A stretch of DNA of 64,000 nucleotides from Bacillus sp. BGMRC 2118 (GTDB taxonomy: Bacteria; Bacillota; Bacilli; Bacillales; SA4). Below are positions 9,409-19,240 of the stretch, piece after piece. Positions within the stretch are counted from its first letter, which is position 1. Each line of letters starts with the position of its first letter. The notes under the pieces are model-generated. The model saw only the letters and a program-made list of their open reading frames with translations, did not search any database and was not told the origin of the DNA. The stretch lies in NCBI GenBank assembly GCA_008364785.1, contig VTTJ01000002.1, positions 248,001 to 312,000 of the forward strand, given 5' to 3'. The translations under genes and the position numbers were made by a program.

Positions 9409-9630
9409 ACATAATTGTTTCTGTGGTGATGAAACTAGCATTCATTATTCTTTAAACTTTCCATGAGTCGAAATGGATGAAAGCATTAGTCAAAACCCGA
9501 TTTTTCTTGAAATTTTGGAGAAAAAAGTAGAAAATAGTAGTAATAGGCATAAAAATGTCGTTATCGGATCGGCCAATTGTGTAAAAGGACAGTATTCTAA
9601 TTGGCTGTTAACTATGAGGGGGAGAATGTT

Positions 9631-10089
9631 ATGAGGCAAGACCAACCTGTTGGAATTGAAAAGGTTGATTCTACTGTAGCAGATACGGAAAAGTCGCTAC
9701 GATATATATCTGGCATTATTAAACAAAAAGGGAGAGAGATGTTAAATCAATATACGATTACTCCTCCGCAATTTGTTGCCCTTCAATGGCTATTAGAAAA
9801 TGGAGATATGACGATTGGTGAATTATCAAATAAGATGTATTTAGCATTTAGCACAACAACTGATTTAATTGATCGAATGGAGAAAAATGAGTTAGTAGTT
9901 CGTGTTAAAGATGAAAATGATCGTCGTGTTGTAAGGATACATCTATTGTCTGAAGGTGAACGAATCATTGAAGAAGTAATCCACAAGCGTCAAAAGTATT
10001 TAGAAGAAATCCTTTCTGCATTTTCACAAGAAGAAATCATCATGCTAGAAAAACTACTAGGGAAATTACATCAAGAAATGAAAGAATGA
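9631..10089 (+). CDS. ysmB: MarR family transcriptional regulator (YsmB-like)
   Basis: A 152-residue winged-helix regulator of MarR type. The recognition region lies around residues 60-100 ([20 protein letters not shown] then [17 protein letters not shown]). The DxRxxxxxLT-like wing is typical of the family. I choose ATG 9631, behind GAGGGGGAG, over the upstream TTG at 9601. It ends 10 nt before racE, so the two are probably co-transcribed, as in B. subtilis. The ligand and targets are not identifiable here. Confidence 0.88.
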   Translation: MRQDQPVGIEKVDSTVADTEKSLRYISGIIKQKGREMLNQYTITPPQFVALQWLLENGDMTIGELSNKMYLAFSTTTDLIDRMEKNELVVRVKDENDRRVVRIHLLSEGERIIEEVIHKRQKYLEEILSAFSQEEIIMLEKLLGKLHQEMKE

Positions 10090-10099
10090 GGAGATTTTC

Positions 10100-10897
10100 A
10101 TGGATAAACCAATTGGGGTTATAGATTCAGGAGTTGGTGGTCTAACAGTTGCAAAGGAAATTATGAGGCAATTACCGAAAGAGCAAATCTTATACTTAGG
10201 TGACACAGCTCGATGTCCATATGGTCCAAGACCTCTTGAAGAAGTAAAGCGATTTACATGGGAAATGACCAACTACCTGCTTCAATATGATATTAAGATG
10301 CTAGTCATTGCTTGTAATACTGCTACTGCTGCTGTATTAGAAGATATAAGACAAACTCTGAAAATACCTGTTATCGGCGTTGTTCAACCGGGTGCCCGGG
10401 CTGCAGTTAAAGTAACGGAAAATAAACAAATTGGGGTAATTGGCACGGTTGGAACCATTCAGAGTAAGGCATATGATAATGCGCTACATTCTATTAATAA
10501 CCAATTGAATGTAACTGGACTTGCTTGTCCTAAATTTGTCCCAATTGTAGAATCTGGTGATTATGATTCAGTAGAAGCCTATGATGTTGTTCGAGAACAA
10601 CTGAAGCCGCTTGAAGGTATCGATATAGATACGCTGATACTGGGCTGTACTCATTATCCGCTGTTAACCCCAATTATCCAGGAAATCATGGGAAACAGTG
10701 TAGAATTAATATCATCAGGAGAAGAAACAGCCAGGGAAGTAAGTACCATCCTCTATCACAGTCGCCTACTCAAAAATAAAGGCGAACAAAAGGAACATCT
10801 ATTCTTCACAACTGGCACAAAAGAGGCATTCCAAAAAGTAGCAAACAAACTATTTCAACAAAACATAGATAAAATAGAAGTGATAAAACTAACGTGA
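10100..10897 (+). CDS. racE: glutamate racemase
   Basis: Converts L- to D-glutamate for peptidoglycan. The 265-residue cofactor-independent racemase has the two catalytic cysteines in ACNTATAA (near residue 73) and LGCTHYPLL (near residue 184). The N-terminal [13 protein letters not shown] and GDTARCPYG motifs are also present. An AGGAG site precedes the ATG. It is downstream of the MarR gene in a short operon, and its stop codon lies inside the stem of the following terminator. Confidence 0.96.
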   Translation: MDKPIGVIDSGVGGLTVAKEIMRQLPKEQILYLGDTARCPYGPRPLEEVKRFTWEMTNYLLQYDIKMLVIACNTATAAVLEDIRQTLKIPVIGVVQPGARAAVKVTENKQIGVIGTVGTIQSKAYDNALHSINNQLNVTGLACPKFVPIVESGDYDSVEAYDVVREQLKPLEGIDIDTLILGCTHYPLLTPIIQEIMGNSVELISSGEETAREVSTILYHSRLLKNKGEQKEHLFFTTGTKEAFQKVANKLFQQNIDKIEVIKLT

Positions 10898-10918
10898 TAC
10901 AGAAGTATCACGTTTTTT
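10891..10918 (+). terminator. racE terminator
   Basis: AACGTGATAC/GTATCACGTT with a four-base loop, then six T; it overlaps the racE stop codon. Confidence 0.85.
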
Positions 10919-10963
10919 GGTGCCAGTCACTTGTCGAATAATCTTTATTTTGTGTAAAAGCGC

Positions 10964-10981
10964 CAAAGTTTTAGAAAAGAG
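10964..10981 (+). repeat. dispersed repeat, module B
   Basis: CAAAGTTTTAGAAAAGAG is identical to the complement of 33613-33630 and close to 19220-19238. Confidence 0.6.
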
Positions 10982-11123
10982 TCATAATTAACGAACTGAT
11001 CCTTATACTGTCCCTCCTAAAAAATAAATAATAGATAACAAAAAAAATCATGACAAGCCGGTCTAAATTATAAATATGGCTCGTATACATGTTAGTACAA
11101 ACTATCTTAGGAGGGATTTGGGA

Positions 11124-12197
11124 ATGCCTAAATTACCAAAAGTTAAAATTGCTACAACAGTTATCGCATCAAGTGTATTACTTTCTGGTTGTGGATTATT
11201 TGGTGGAGAGCAAGTGATGAAAGAAATTGATCCGCCACAGGATGTAAATATGGTTGATGATCAAGCAAAGCTAGATGAGGGGAAAAATGCAGAAGGAAAA
11301 GTCAAAAAGGAAGAAGCGACGAAAGATACAGTTACGCGTGAGCTTTATCTTGTTGATAAAAATGGTTATGTTGTACCACAAACTTTCGAGTTACCAAAAG
11401 AAAATAGTGCTGCTCAACAAGTACTAGAGTATTTGGTAGAAGGTGGTCCGGTAACGAATATGCTTCCAGAGGGCTTTAAAGCTGTTCTGCCTCCTGATAC
11501 GCAAATGACTACTAACTTATTAAAAGATGGTACGTTAGAAGTCGACTTTTCAAATGAATTTACTGAGTATAAAGCAGAAAATGAGCAGAAGATATTACAA
11601 GCGTTAACATGGACGCTCACACAGTTTGATACAATCAAAAAGGTTAATATCAAGGTAAATGGCCACGAACAAAATGTGATGCCTGTTAACAAAACACCAA
11701 TTAATGATGGACTGACTCGTGCAGATGGAATCAATGTTGATAACTCTGACGTTGTAGACGTAATGAACAGCGAACTGGTTACACTGTATTTCTTAGCACA
11801 AGAAGGCGAAAATACTTACTATGTACCTGTTACAAAACGTGTACAACAAACAAGTGAAGATAAAATTGTAGCAACTGTTCAAGAATTAATTAAAGGACCA
11901 GGTTTAGTTGGCGGTCTGCTTTCAGAATTTAATTCTGAAGTGGAGCTACTTTCTGAACCAGATTATAAAAATGGTGTTGTAACACTGAACTTTAATGAGT
12001 CGATTTTAGGTAACCTTGAGGGGACATCGATCTCGAAGCATATTATTAACTCTCTAGTTTTATCCTTAACTGAGCAGCCTGGTGTTGAAAGTGTTGCATT
12101 ACAAGTAAATGGAAAAGCAGACTTAAAGGCTGACTCTGGTGAAGAATTAACAAAGCCGGTAACAAGACCACAGACGGTAAATACTGGAGAATTTTAA
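11124..12197 (+). CDS. gerM: germination/sporulation lipoprotein GerM
   Basis: A lipoprotein needed for normal sporulation and germination; in B. subtilis it helps assemble the SpoIIIAG/SpoIIQ-type channel. The 357-residue protein has a lysine-rich signal peptide and a lipobox LSGC with Cys23. Two GerMN domains follow (about 85-195 and 220-335), each with the hydrophobic LYFL/LYLV strand and a conserved LxVDFSxEF or VTLNFNxS element. The start is ATG 11124, behind AGGAGGG; the upstream ATG at 11076 precedes that site. A terminator follows, so it is likely a single-gene unit. Confidence 0.93.
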   Translation: MPKLPKVKIATTVIASSVLLSGCGLFGGEQVMKEIDPPQDVNMVDDQAKLDEGKNAEGKVKKEEATKDTVTRELYLVDKNGYVVPQTFELPKENSAAQQVLEYLVEGGPVTNMLPEGFKAVLPPDTQMTTNLLKDGTLEVDFSNEFTEYKAENEQKILQALTWTLTQFDTIKKVNIKVNGHEQNVMPVNKTPINDGLTRADGINVDNSDVVDVMNSELVTLYFLAQEGENTYYVPVTKRVQQTSEDKIVATVQELIKGPGLVGGLLSEFNSEVELLSEPDYKNGVVTLNFNESILGNLEGTSISKHIINSLVLSLTEQPGVESVALQVNGKADLKADSGEELTKPVTRPQTVNTGEF

Positions 12198-12241
12198 TAG
12201 CTATTAAGTTGGCTTATCTATAACAAATAACATATACTAAT

Positions 12242-12276
12242 AAAAGAGGTAGGCAGTAATATGCCACCTCTTTTAT
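12242..12276 (+). terminator. gerM terminator
   Basis: AAAAGAGGTAGGCA pairs with TGCCACCTCTTTT (one bulge), followed by ATT. Confidence 0.75.
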
Positions 12277-12366
12277 TCATGTTACTGACATGACAACATA
12301 CAAGTATACATAAAAATATGGCTATACTACATGGGTAATCATGAGACTTTAGGAGGACATATAAAA

Positions 12367-13110
12367 ATGCGAGTAGATGGAAGAGAACAAGCACAATTAA
12401 GAGAAATACATATTGAAAAAGATTATATAAAGCATGCAGAAGGTTCAGTACTTATATCTGTTGGTGATACAAAAGTCATATGTACGGCCAGCATTGAGGA
12501 TAAAGTACCCCCATTTATGAGAGGTGGAGGAAAAGGCTGGATTACAGCTGAATACTCCATGCTTCCTAGAGCAACAGAGCAAAGAAATATACGAGAATCG
12601 AGTAAAGGAAAAGTAACAGGACGTACAATGGAGATTCAACGTTTAATTGGCCGGGCCCTTCGTTCTGTTGTGCAGCTTGAAAAACTAGGCGAACGCACTG
12701 TTTGGATTGACTGTGATGTCATTCAGGCAGATGGCGGTACACGAACAGCATCCATAACAGGAGCTTATGTGGCAATGGTTCTTGCTTTTTCAAAGCTTAT
12801 TGAGAGAAGGGCTATCTCAGCATACCCTGTTAAAGATTTCTTAGCTGCAACTTCAGTTGGTGTTGATCCTGAGCGTGGGCCAATTCTAGATTTAAATTAT
12901 ATCGAGGATTCAAGTGCTAATGTAGATATGAATGTAGTGATGACCGGAAAAGGTGAATTCGTTGAGCTTCAAGGAACGGGAGAAGAAGCTACATTCTCTA
13001 GAACTCAGCTAAATGAACTGTTAGAACTGGCTGAAAAAGGGATACAAGACTTAATTCATCATCAAATGGAGGCATTAGGAGAAGACATTAGCAACGCAAT
13101 TTTAAAATAG
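12367..13110 (+). CDS. rph: ribonuclease PH
   Basis: A phosphorolytic 3'-exoribonuclease that trims tRNA 3' ends. The 247-residue protein carries the RNase PH signatures [20 protein letters not shown] and the phosphate-binding [11 protein letters not shown] segment near residue 125. The start is ATG 12367 behind AGGAGG; an in-frame ATG at 12331 is upstream of the ribosome site. It is followed at 14 nt by rdgB and then by the YsnB-type gene, forming a three-gene operon with the same order as B. subtilis. Confidence 0.95.
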   Translation: MRVDGREQAQLREIHIEKDYIKHAEGSVLISVGDTKVICTASIEDKVPPFMRGGGKGWITAEYSMLPRATEQRNIRESSKGKVTGRTMEIQRLIGRALRSVVQLEKLGERTVWIDCDVIQADGGTRTASITGAYVAMVLAFSKLIERRAISAYPVKDFLAATSVGVDPERGPILDLNYIEDSSANVDMNVVMTGKGEFVELQGTGEEATFSRTQLNELLELAEKGIQDLIHHQMEALGEDISNAILK

Positions 13111-13124
13111 AAGTAGGGAATAAA

Positions 13125-13718
13125 ATGAAACGAATAATTATTGCAACGAAGAACAAAGGAAAAGTAAAGGATTTTGAGGTGCTATTCAAAACTAAAGGCT
13201 ATGAAGTCATCTCACTATTAGATATACAAAATAGCCCGGATATTGAAGAAACAGGTGCAACATTTAAAGAGAATGCGATCCTAAAAGCGGAGGGCATTGC
13301 TTCAATCGTTAATGAAATTGTCATTGCAGATGACTCGGGATTAGCAATAGATGCTTTAGATGGGAAGCCTGGTGTATTCTCAGCTCGGTATGCAGGTGAG
13401 CAAAAGAATGATGAAGAAAATATACAAAAGGTACTACATGAATTACAAGGTGAAAAGAATCGAAGCGCTGCCTTTCACTGCGCGTTAGCAATGGCAATTC
13501 CATCAAAGCCAACAGTGGTTGTGGAAGGTACGTGTCATGGTGTAATCGCACAACAGCCTGTTGGAGAAAATGGGTTTGGATATGATCCGATTTTCTTCGT
13601 TCCTGAGAAAAACAAAACGATGGCACAGCTGACAAAAGAAGAGAAAAACTTAATAAGTCATCGCGCAGATGCGTTGAGGAAGCTAGAAGCCGAATTGAAC
13701 AAGTACTTGGAGTTTTGA
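13125..13718 (+). CDS. rdgB: XTP/dITP diphosphatase (RdgB/HAM1 type)
   Basis: Removes non-canonical purine triphosphates (dITP, XTP) from the nucleotide pool. The 197-residue protein shows the family blocks in order: IATKNKGKVKDF at the N-terminus, ADDSGLAIDALDGKPGVFSA with the metal-binding Asp pair, GFGYDPIFF, and SHRADALRK near the C-terminus. The B. subtilis name is ysnA. It overlaps the start region of the next gene closely, indicating translational coupling. Confidence 0.94.
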   Translation: MKRIIIATKNKGKVKDFEVLFKTKGYEVISLLDIQNSPDIEETGATFKENAILKAEGIASIVNEIVIADDSGLAIDALDGKPGVFSARYAGEQKNDEENIQKVLHELQGEKNRSAAFHCALAMAIPSKPTVVVEGTCHGVIAQQPVGENGFGYDPIFFVPEKNKTMAQLTKEEKNLISHRADALRKLEAELNKYLEF

Positions 13719-13720
13719 CA

Positions 13721-14236
13721 ATGAAGGTATTAATCATTAGTGATACACATGGATATGAACATGAATTACTTCAAGTAAAAGAGAAATACGAGAAGGAAGT
13801 TGATATGATGATCCATTGTGGTGATTCAGAACTTCCGGACAATCATGAAGTATTAGATAATTTTCTTACTGTAAAAGGGAACTGTGACATTGGCGATTTT
13901 CCAAATGATATAATTCAACAAGTAGGCGATGTTCATTTATATGCAACACATGGTCACTTGTACAATGTAAAAATGACACTATTGAATCTACAGTACCGTG
14001 CTGAAGAAGTGAACGCTGCTATCATATGTTTTGGTCATTCTCATATAGCAGGAAGTGAACAAATGAATGGAAGACTTTATATCAACCCGGGGAGCTATCG
14101 TCTTCCAAGAAAAATTTCAGAACGGACTTACTGTATACTTGAGATAAAGGAAAACGAATTCGATGTTCAATTTTATGACCATATGCATTATCGCGTTCAT
14201 TCCTTATGCTCAGTCTATTCTAGACGTGAGGGGTAA
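13721..14236 (+). CDS. ysnB: YfcE/MJ0936-type metallophosphoesterase (YsnB-like)
   Basis: A 171-residue calcineurin-like phosphoesterase with the metal-ligand motifs SDTHG, HCGDSE, GNCD, THGH and GHSH in order. The natural substrate is unknown; relatives hydrolyse phosphodiesters in vitro. I take ATG 13721, with GGAG 8 nt upstream in the end of rdgB, rather than the TTG at 13715. The end of the gene forms the left arm of the hairpin that terminates the rph-rdgB-ysnB unit. Confidence 0.87.
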   Translation: MKVLIISDTHGYEHELLQVKEKYEKEVDMMIHCGDSELPDNHEVLDNFLTVKGNCDIGDFPNDIIQQVGDVHLYATHGHLYNVKMTLLNLQYRAEEVNAAIICFGHSHIAGSEQMNGRLYINPGSYRLPRKISERTYCILEIKENEFDVQFYDHMHYRVHSLCSVYSRREG

Positions 14237-14262
14237 TTACCTACTCTTCACGTCTAGTAACT
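14220..14262 (+). terminator. terminator after ysnB
   Basis: CTAGACGTGA and TTCACGTCTAG form a long stem with an inner GGTAATTACC palindrome, followed by CTTTTT. The left arm is coding sequence. Confidence 0.65.
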
Positions 14263-14285
14263 TTTTAATAATTGGCTGTGTTAAA

Positions 14286-14455
14286 GAACCGTGTTGATAT
14301 TTAGCAGGTTGATTGAAGTGAAAGGATGCGAGTCTCCTGCGGGAGATGTGCGGTAAGGAGACTCATGCAGGCGAGAAGCACCGAGGAGGCTCCAGAACCC
14401 GCCAGCGGTATCCGGCGAGTGTCCTGGAACAAAAATCAACAACAAGGTTTAACAG
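14286..14455 (+). repeat. GC-rich structured repeat element
   Basis: A GC-rich island in an AT-rich gap, with several complementary segments (for example GAGTCTCCTGC with GGAGACTC, and CCTGCGGGAG). It is bounded by GTTGATATTT on the left and AAAAATCAAC on the right. It looks like the multicopy structured repeats common between genes in many Bacillaceae. No ORF is present. Function unknown; it may be a small RNA, an insertion-type repeat or a terminator-like element. Confidence 0.55.
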
Positions 14456-14570
14456 AGCAAAAAAATAAAAAAAGGCTTGATATTTTTTACTAACAGACAT
14501 ATAATTTTAATGGTCATGAATTGAAGGAAAGTTATTAATTTGCACTGTTAATATTTTTTCTAGAAAAGTG

Positions 14571-14599
14571 TTGACATTTAAGTTTGTAACTTATATAAT
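14571..14599 (+). promoter_or_regulatory. perfect sigma-A promoter for the tRNA pair
   Basis: TTGACA, 17 bp, TATAAT: both hexamers match consensus exactly. It sits 21 bp before tRNA-Gly. Confidence 0.9.
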
Positions 14600-14619
14600 T
14601 ATTTTTGTCGCTAATATTT

Positions 14620-14693
14620 GCGGGTGTAGTTTAGTGGTAAAACCTCAGCCTTCCAAGCTGATGTTGTGAGTTCGATTCTCATCACCCGCTCCA
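14620..14693 (+). tRNA. tRNA-Gly (anticodon UCC)
   Basis: 74 nt with encoded CCA. The acceptor stem GCGGGTG pairs with CACCCGC, the anticodon loop is CTTCCAA (UCC), and the T loop is GTTCGATTC. It reads glycine codons GGA and GGG. Confidence 0.97.
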
Positions 14694-14696
14694 TAT

Positions 14697-14773
14697 GTCC
14701 CAGTAGCTCAGCCGGATAGAGCATACGCCTTCTAAGCGTACGGTCGGGAGTTCGAATCTCTCCTGGGACGCCA
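14697..14773 (+). tRNA. tRNA-Arg (anticodon UCU)
   Basis: 77 nt with encoded CCA. The acceptor stem GTCCCAG pairs with CTGGGAC, the anticodon loop is CTTCTAA (UCU), and the T loop is GTTCGAATC. It reads AGA and AGG. It lies 3 nt after tRNA-Gly in one transcript. Confidence 0.97.
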
Positions 14774-14790
14774 TTTTACATACGAACCTA

Positions 14791-14820
14791 CAACCTTTTC
14801 TAACTAGAAAAGGTTTTTCT
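14791..14820 (+). terminator. terminator of tRNA operon
   Basis: AACCTTTTCTA/TAGAAAAGGTT hairpin followed by a T-rich tail (TTTCTTTTTTT). Confidence 0.85.
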
Positions 14821-14825
14821 TTTTT

Positions 14826-14860
14826 TATGGCTGTATTTTCGCACAGAATGCTATCTCTCA
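14826..14860 (-). repeat. degenerate module A repeat, minus orientation
   Basis: ATGGCTGTATTTTCG resembles the complement of the module A right end (GGCTGTTTTCGTATAG). The copy is poor. The rest of the gap to ysoA (14861-15058) shows nothing else I can support. Confidence 0.35.
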
Positions 14861-15058
14861 GATATGCCAGGTAACGCGTTAGTATCTACCGTAAAAAGCA
14901 TAAAAAATGTTTTCTCAATAAAAGATGACTTTGTACTTTAATGGCTACTATATTGAAGGAATGATGCGTCAATATCATAATCTCTTGTATATTGATTGCG
15001 TTGTTGGTAAACTGTGTTTAAAAAATGATACATAATGGGTACAAACTAAGGAGTCAAC

Positions 15059-16066
15059 ATGGACACTAATGATCAATTTAAAAATGTGATTCCGTTTCCG
15101 AATTTGCAAAAGAGATTGTTAGATAAAGGGATGGAAGCCATACAGAATAAGAAATTTGATGAAGCATTAACGCTACTTGAGCAGGCTCTTGAACAAGATG
15201 AGACATTAGACGAAGTACGGTTTGGTATTGTCATTTGTTTATTTGAGCTTGGTCATTTAGAGGAAGCGAAAGATAGCTGCTATCGTATGCTTACAGAGGA
15301 TATTGGCGATTATTATGATGTATTGCAGTTGTATCTTACAATTCTAGTGCAACTTGGCAACTATGAAGAAGTAGAGACAACCATTGAAGCGGTGTTACAA
15401 GAGAATAAAATTCCCCCTCAAACAGTTGAAAATTTTTATAAGCTTCTAGACTTCAGTAGAAAGATGAACGCAGATGAAGAAGTAATCATTGAAACTCCTC
15501 GCGTAGAGGTAAATCAATTGATTGAATCCGAGTCTATACAGGAACAATGGAATGTGGTGCAAGCCCTGAGAAATGAAAGATTGGGAATCTCTTATGCCTA
15601 TCCGTTTCTGGATCAATATTTGCTTGATAATATGAAGCATCCCATTGTGAAAACGGCTATCTTGCAATTGTTTGTTGAAAAGGATATTTATAGGGAAATC
15701 AGTGTAGAGAAGTTTGGTAGGAACGTTACCATCAATACCGCAGAGCTGTATGACATGGAAACAGATCCATTTTCTCACCAAGTAATACAAGTACTAGATG
15801 GTAGTCTTGGAACCGAGAATCCGAGCTTGTATGAAGTTGTAAAGGAAATGTGGTTTAGGCATTTGTATGTTAGCTACCCTTTTCATGTTCAGCCGGAAAA
15901 GGAAGAAATCTGGGCAGCCGGCCTTCATAAAGTCGGATACGACTTACATGGTATTGATGTTGAAACAGAGGAAATTGCAGAGCAATACGGCATTTCTGTT
16001 CAAGATGTCTTGCTTGCCAGTCAAAGAATTAAAGAAGTTGAAGAGATTTCTTATATACCAATCTAA
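15059..16066 (+). CDS. ysoA: TPR repeat protein (YsoA-like)
   Basis: A 335-residue soluble protein. The N-terminal part (residues about 20-140) is built of tetratricopeptide helices: MEAIQNKKFDEALTLLEQAL, then CLFELGHLEEAKDSCYRML, then VQLGNYEEVETTIEAVL. The C-terminal half is helical without a recognised motif. TPRs mediate protein contacts; the partner is unknown. It sits upstream of tig, the same position as ysoA of B. subtilis. It starts at an ATG behind AAGGAGT and is not obviously co-transcribed with tig, which has its own promoter. Confidence 0.85.
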   Translation: MDTNDQFKNVIPFPNLQKRLLDKGMEAIQNKKFDEALTLLEQALEQDETLDEVRFGIVICLFELGHLEEAKDSCYRMLTEDIGDYYDVLQLYLTILVQLGNYEEVETTIEAVLQENKIPPQTVENFYKLLDFSRKMNADEEVIIETPRVEVNQLIESESIQEQWNVVQALRNERLGISYAYPFLDQYLLDNMKHPIVKTAILQLFVEKDIYREISVEKFGRNVTINTAELYDMETDPFSHQVIQVLDGSLGTENPSLYEVVKEMWFRHLYVSYPFHVQPEKEEIWAAGLHKVGYDLHGIDVETEEIAEQYGISVQDVLLASQRIKEVEEISYIPI

Positions 16067-16099
16067 GTCATTGTTTTTTTACGTTCATCGACTACATTA

Positions 16100-16127
16100 T
16101 TGAAACACGCACATTATATGGTATAAT
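16100..16127 (+). promoter_or_regulatory. sigma-A promoter of tig
   Basis: TTGAAA, a 16-bp spacer and an extended -10, TGGTATAAT. Confidence 0.75.
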
Positions 16128-16254
16128 GGAATGGTTGTAAACATAATCAATGCTTGGCCATACATAATAGTAGGATCAAATTTGTTAATCATTGGACAAG
16201 TTTCATAGTATCCTTTGGTGGTTAAGAGAAATAGATAATGGAGGGAAAGTATAA

Positions 16255-17541
16255 ATGTCTGTTAAATGGGAAAAGTTAGAAGGTAACGAAGGAATTTTAA
16301 CTGTAGAAGTTGACACTGAAACAGTTAACAATGGATTAGACAAAGCATTCAAAAAGGTTGTTAAGCAAGTAAACGTACCAGGTTTCCGTAAAGGGAAGAT
16401 TCCTCGTGGAATGTTTGAAAAGCGCTTTGGAGTAGAGTCTTTATACCAAGATGCATTAGATTTTATCCTACCAGATGCTTATGAAAATGCAGTAACAGAA
16501 GCAAACATTGATCCTGTAGACCGTCCTGAAATTGATATCGTTCAATTAGAAAAAGGACAAAATTTAATCTTTACTGCTAAGGTTACAGTTAAGCCGGAAG
16601 TAACACTTGGTGAATACAAGAACCTTGAAGTAGAAAGATTAGATGCAACTGTTACAGAAGAAGATGTGAACAATGAATTAACTCAACTTCAAGAACGTCA
16701 AGCTGAGCTTGTTGTGAAAGAAGAAGGAACAGTAGAAAACGGTGATACAGCTATTATCGATTTCGAAGGTTTTGTTGATGGGGTAGCATTCGAAGGTGGA
16801 AAAGGCGAAAACTACTCATTAGCAATCGGTTCAAACACATTCATTCCAGGATTTGAAGAGCAGTTAATCGGGTTAGCAGCTGGTGAAGAGAAAGATGTTG
16901 AAGTATCATTCCCTGAAGAATACCATGCTGAAGAGTTAGCTGGAAAGCCTGCAACATTTAAAGTGAAGCTACACGAAATTAAAACAAAAGAACTTCCTGC
17001 ATTAGATGACGAGTTTGCTAAAGATGTAGATGATGAAGTTGAAACTCTTGATGCTTTAAAAGCAAAAACTAGAACTCGCTTAGAAGAGTCTAGAAAGCTA
17101 GAAGCAGAAAATGCATTAAAGGATTCTTTAGTGGATCTTGCTACTGAAAATGCAACAATTGATATTCCACAGGCAATGGTAAAATCAGAACAAGACCGTA
17201 TGATTCGTGAATTTGAACAACGTCTTTCTCAGCAAGGTATGAACCTTGATCTTTACTACCAATTCTCAGGAACTGACGAGTCAGCACTTCGTGAGCAAAT
17301 GGCAGAGGATGCAGAAAAGCGTGTTCGCATGAACTTAACGCTAGAAGCAATCGCTAAAGCTGAAGACCTTCAAGTTTCTGATGCTGAATTAGACGAAGAA
17401 TTAACGAAGATGTCTGAAATGTACCAAACAACTGTTGAAAACATCAAAAACATGCTTGGAAATGTAGATCTTCTAAAAGAAGATATAAAAATTCGTAAAG
17501 CAATTGATTTTTTAGTAGATAATAGCAAAGCTACTGCATAA
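16255..17541 (+). CDS. tig: trigger factor
   Basis: A ribosome-bound chaperone and peptidyl-prolyl isomerase that meets nascent chains at the exit tunnel. The 428 residues fall into the ribosome-binding domain with GFRKGKIPR near residue 45, an FKBP-type isomerase domain (about 155-240, [14 protein letters not shown] to [12 protein letters not shown]), and a long helical C-terminal cradle (250-428). A GGAGGG site precedes the ATG. It has its own promoter and terminator and sits next to clpX, as in most Firmicutes. Confidence 0.97.
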   Translation: MSVKWEKLEGNEGILTVEVDTETVNNGLDKAFKKVVKQVNVPGFRKGKIPRGMFEKRFGVESLYQDALDFILPDAYENAVTEANIDPVDRPEIDIVQLEKGQNLIFTAKVTVKPEVTLGEYKNLEVERLDATVTEEDVNNELTQLQERQAELVVKEEGTVENGDTAIIDFEGFVDGVAFEGGKGENYSLAIGSNTFIPGFEEQLIGLAAGEEKDVEVSFPEEYHAEELAGKPATFKVKLHEIKTKELPALDDEFAKDVDDEVETLDALKAKTRTRLEESRKLEAENALKDSLVDLATENATIDIPQAMVKSEQDRMIREFEQRLSQQGMNLDLYYQFSGTDESALREQMAEDAEKRVRMNLTLEAIAKAEDLQVSDAELDEELTKMSEMYQTTVENIKNMLGNVDLLKEDIKIRKAIDFLVDNSKATA

Positions 17542-17561
17542 TAATGTACTAGAATAAAAAA

Positions 17562-17592
17562 TAAGGCGCGACTTAGTTCGTGCCTTGTTTTT
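17562..17592 (+). terminator. tig terminator
   Basis: AAGGCGCGA/TTCGTGCCTT stem (one G-T pair), followed by GTTTTT. Confidence 0.75.
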
Positions 17593-17732
17593 ACTAACAT
17601 TACATAAACATACATAAGATTTGAGTAACTGGTAACGGTAAAAAATAATCATCAAAAGTACTTATAAAAAACGCGCTTTGGGCAAATACATACATACAAG
17701 AGGGTTATTATTACCTCTCGAACAAAGTAATA

Positions 17733-17741
17733 TGGTAAAAT
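17733..17741 (+). promoter_or_regulatory. possible extended -10 promoter for clpX
   Basis: TGGTAAAAT about 100 bp before clpX; no convincing -35. The rest of the 300-nt tig-clpX gap holds only the tig terminator. Confidence 0.35.
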
Positions 17742-17841
17742 ACATAACAATCAGAATAAAGAAAACTCTTCAAATGTGTCTTTGGGTAATGGAGAGAAGA
17801 AAAAAAGCAATGGTACAGTAGTAATGTAAGGGGTGAGATAG

Positions 17842-19107
17842 TTGTTTAAATTTAATGATGAAAAAGGTCAACTTAAATGTTCTTTCTGTGGAAAAACACA
17901 GGACCAGGTTCGTAAGCTAGTAGCAGGACCAGGCGTTTATATATGTGACGAATGTATCGAATTATGTACAGAAATTGTTGAAGAGGAATTAGGAACAGAG
18001 GAAGAAGTAGAATTCAAAGATGTTCCGAAACCTTCAGAAATCCGTGACATTTTAGATGAGTACGTCATTGGGCAGGACGCAGCTAAGAAATCTCTGGCGG
18101 TCGCTGTATATAACCATTATAAGCGGATCAATTCTAATAGTAAGATTGATGATGTAGAATTAGCGAAAAGTAATATTGCAATGATTGGACCAACAGGTAG
18201 TGGTAAAACACTATTAGCCCAAACGTTAGCAAGAATCTTAAATGTACCATTTGCAATCGCTGATGCAACTTCCTTAACTGAAGCAGGATATGTAGGAGAA
18301 GACGTTGAAAACATCCTTCTAAAACTCATTCAAGCTGCTGATTATGATGTTGAAAAAGCTGAAAAGGGTATTATTTACATTGATGAAATTGATAAAGTGG
18401 CTAGAAAGTCAGAAAACCCGTCCATTACACGTGATGTATCAGGAGAAGGGGTTCAACAGGCTTTATTAAAGATTCTTGAAGGTACGGTTGCGAGTGTTCC
18501 TCCTCAAGGTGGACGTAAGCACCCACATCAAGAATTCATTCAAATTGATACAACGAACATCTTATTTATCTGTGGTGGAGCGTTTGATGGAATTGAATCG
18601 ATTATTAAACGCCGTCTGGGTAAAAAGGTGATTGGATTTGGTGCAGGAAGTACAGTTGAAGATAGTGACGTATCATTACTGTCTAAAGTTCTTCCAGAAG
18701 ACTTACTTAAATTCGGTCTCATTCCAGAATTTATTGGTCGTCTTCCAGTAATCGCAAATCTTGAGCAATTAGATGAAGGGGCATTAGTTGAAATCTTAAC
18801 GAAGCCTAAAAATGCACTTATTAAGCAATATCAAAAGCTTCTTGAGCTTGATGATGTCGAGCTTGATTTTGAAGAAGGAGCACTTCTTGAAATCGCAAAA
18901 CGTGCAATTGAAAGAAAAACAGGTGCCCGTGGACTACGTTCAATCATTGAGGGTATTATGTTAGATGTCATGTACGATCTTCCTTCACGTGAAGACATTG
19001 AAAAATGTATCATTACACTTGAAACAGTAAAAGATGATCGTGAACCAAAACTTGTCCTAAAAGACGGTACGGTTATAACAGGTCAAGATAAAAAGGATTC
19101 TGCATAA
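17842..19107 (+). CDS. clpX: ATP-dependent Clp protease ATP-binding subunit ClpX
   Basis: A hexameric AAA+ unfoldase that feeds ssrA-tagged and other substrates into ClpP. In the 421 residues: an N-terminal zinc domain with CSFC and CDEC (residues 13-39), Walker A GPTGSGKT near residue 117, Walker [10 protein letters not shown], and the IGF loop (KVIGFG) that docks ClpP. A TTG start behind AAGGGGTGAG gives [18 protein letters not shown], matching the family N-terminus. A strong terminator follows before lonB. Confidence 0.97.
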   Translation: MFKFNDEKGQLKCSFCGKTQDQVRKLVAGPGVYICDECIELCTEIVEEELGTEEEVEFKDVPKPSEIRDILDEYVIGQDAAKKSLAVAVYNHYKRINSNSKIDDVELAKSNIAMIGPTGSGKTLLAQTLARILNVPFAIADATSLTEAGYVGEDVENILLKLIQAADYDVEKAEKGIIYIDEIDKVARKSENPSITRDVSGEGVQQALLKILEGTVASVPPQGGRKHPHQEFIQIDTTNILFICGGAFDGIESIIKRRLGKKVIGFGAGSTVEDSDVSLLSKVLPEDLLKFGLIPEFIGRLPVIANLEQLDEGALVEILTKPKNALIKQYQKLLELDDVELDFEEGALLEIAKRAIERKTGARGLRSIIEGIMLDVMYDLPSREDIEKCIITLETVKDDREPKLVLKDGTVITGQDKKDSA

Positions 19108-19108
19108 T

Positions 19109-19146
19109 AAAAAGCCGGATAGAATGTCTATCCGGCTTTTTTATTT
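19109..19146 (+). terminator. clpX terminator
   Basis: AAAAGCCGGATA/TATCCGGCTTTT with a 7-nt loop, followed by TTATTTT. Confidence 0.88.
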
Positions 19147-19147
19147 T

Positions 19148-19171
19148 GGCTGCTTTCGTATAGATGGTTGC
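19148..19171 (-). repeat. module A repeat, minus orientation
   Basis: The complement of the module A core (GGCTGCTTTCGTATAG then ATGGTTGC). It is part of a composite with module B at 19217-19240, placed between clpX and the lonB promoter. Confidence 0.55.
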
Positions 19172-19216
19172 TCTTTTTTAATGGCTTTGGTAGTACACAA
19201 AGAAAAATTGTACTAT

Positions 19217-19240
19217 AGCAACAAAGTTTTAGAAATGAGC
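19217..19240 (+). repeat. module B repeat
   Basis: AGCAACAAAGTTTTAG then AAATGAGC, matching the module B copies at 10964-10981 and 33611-33638 (complement). Confidence 0.55.

Noticed and set aside
11062..11091. sigma-E-like promoter before gerM (CTAAATT and TATACATG, about 14 bp apart)
   Set aside because: Too many mismatches in both elements to list as a feature.
13321..13737. 138-residue minus-strand ORF over rdgB
   Set aside because: It opposes a well-conserved gene, has low-complexity Leu/His/Ser composition, and no ribosome site.
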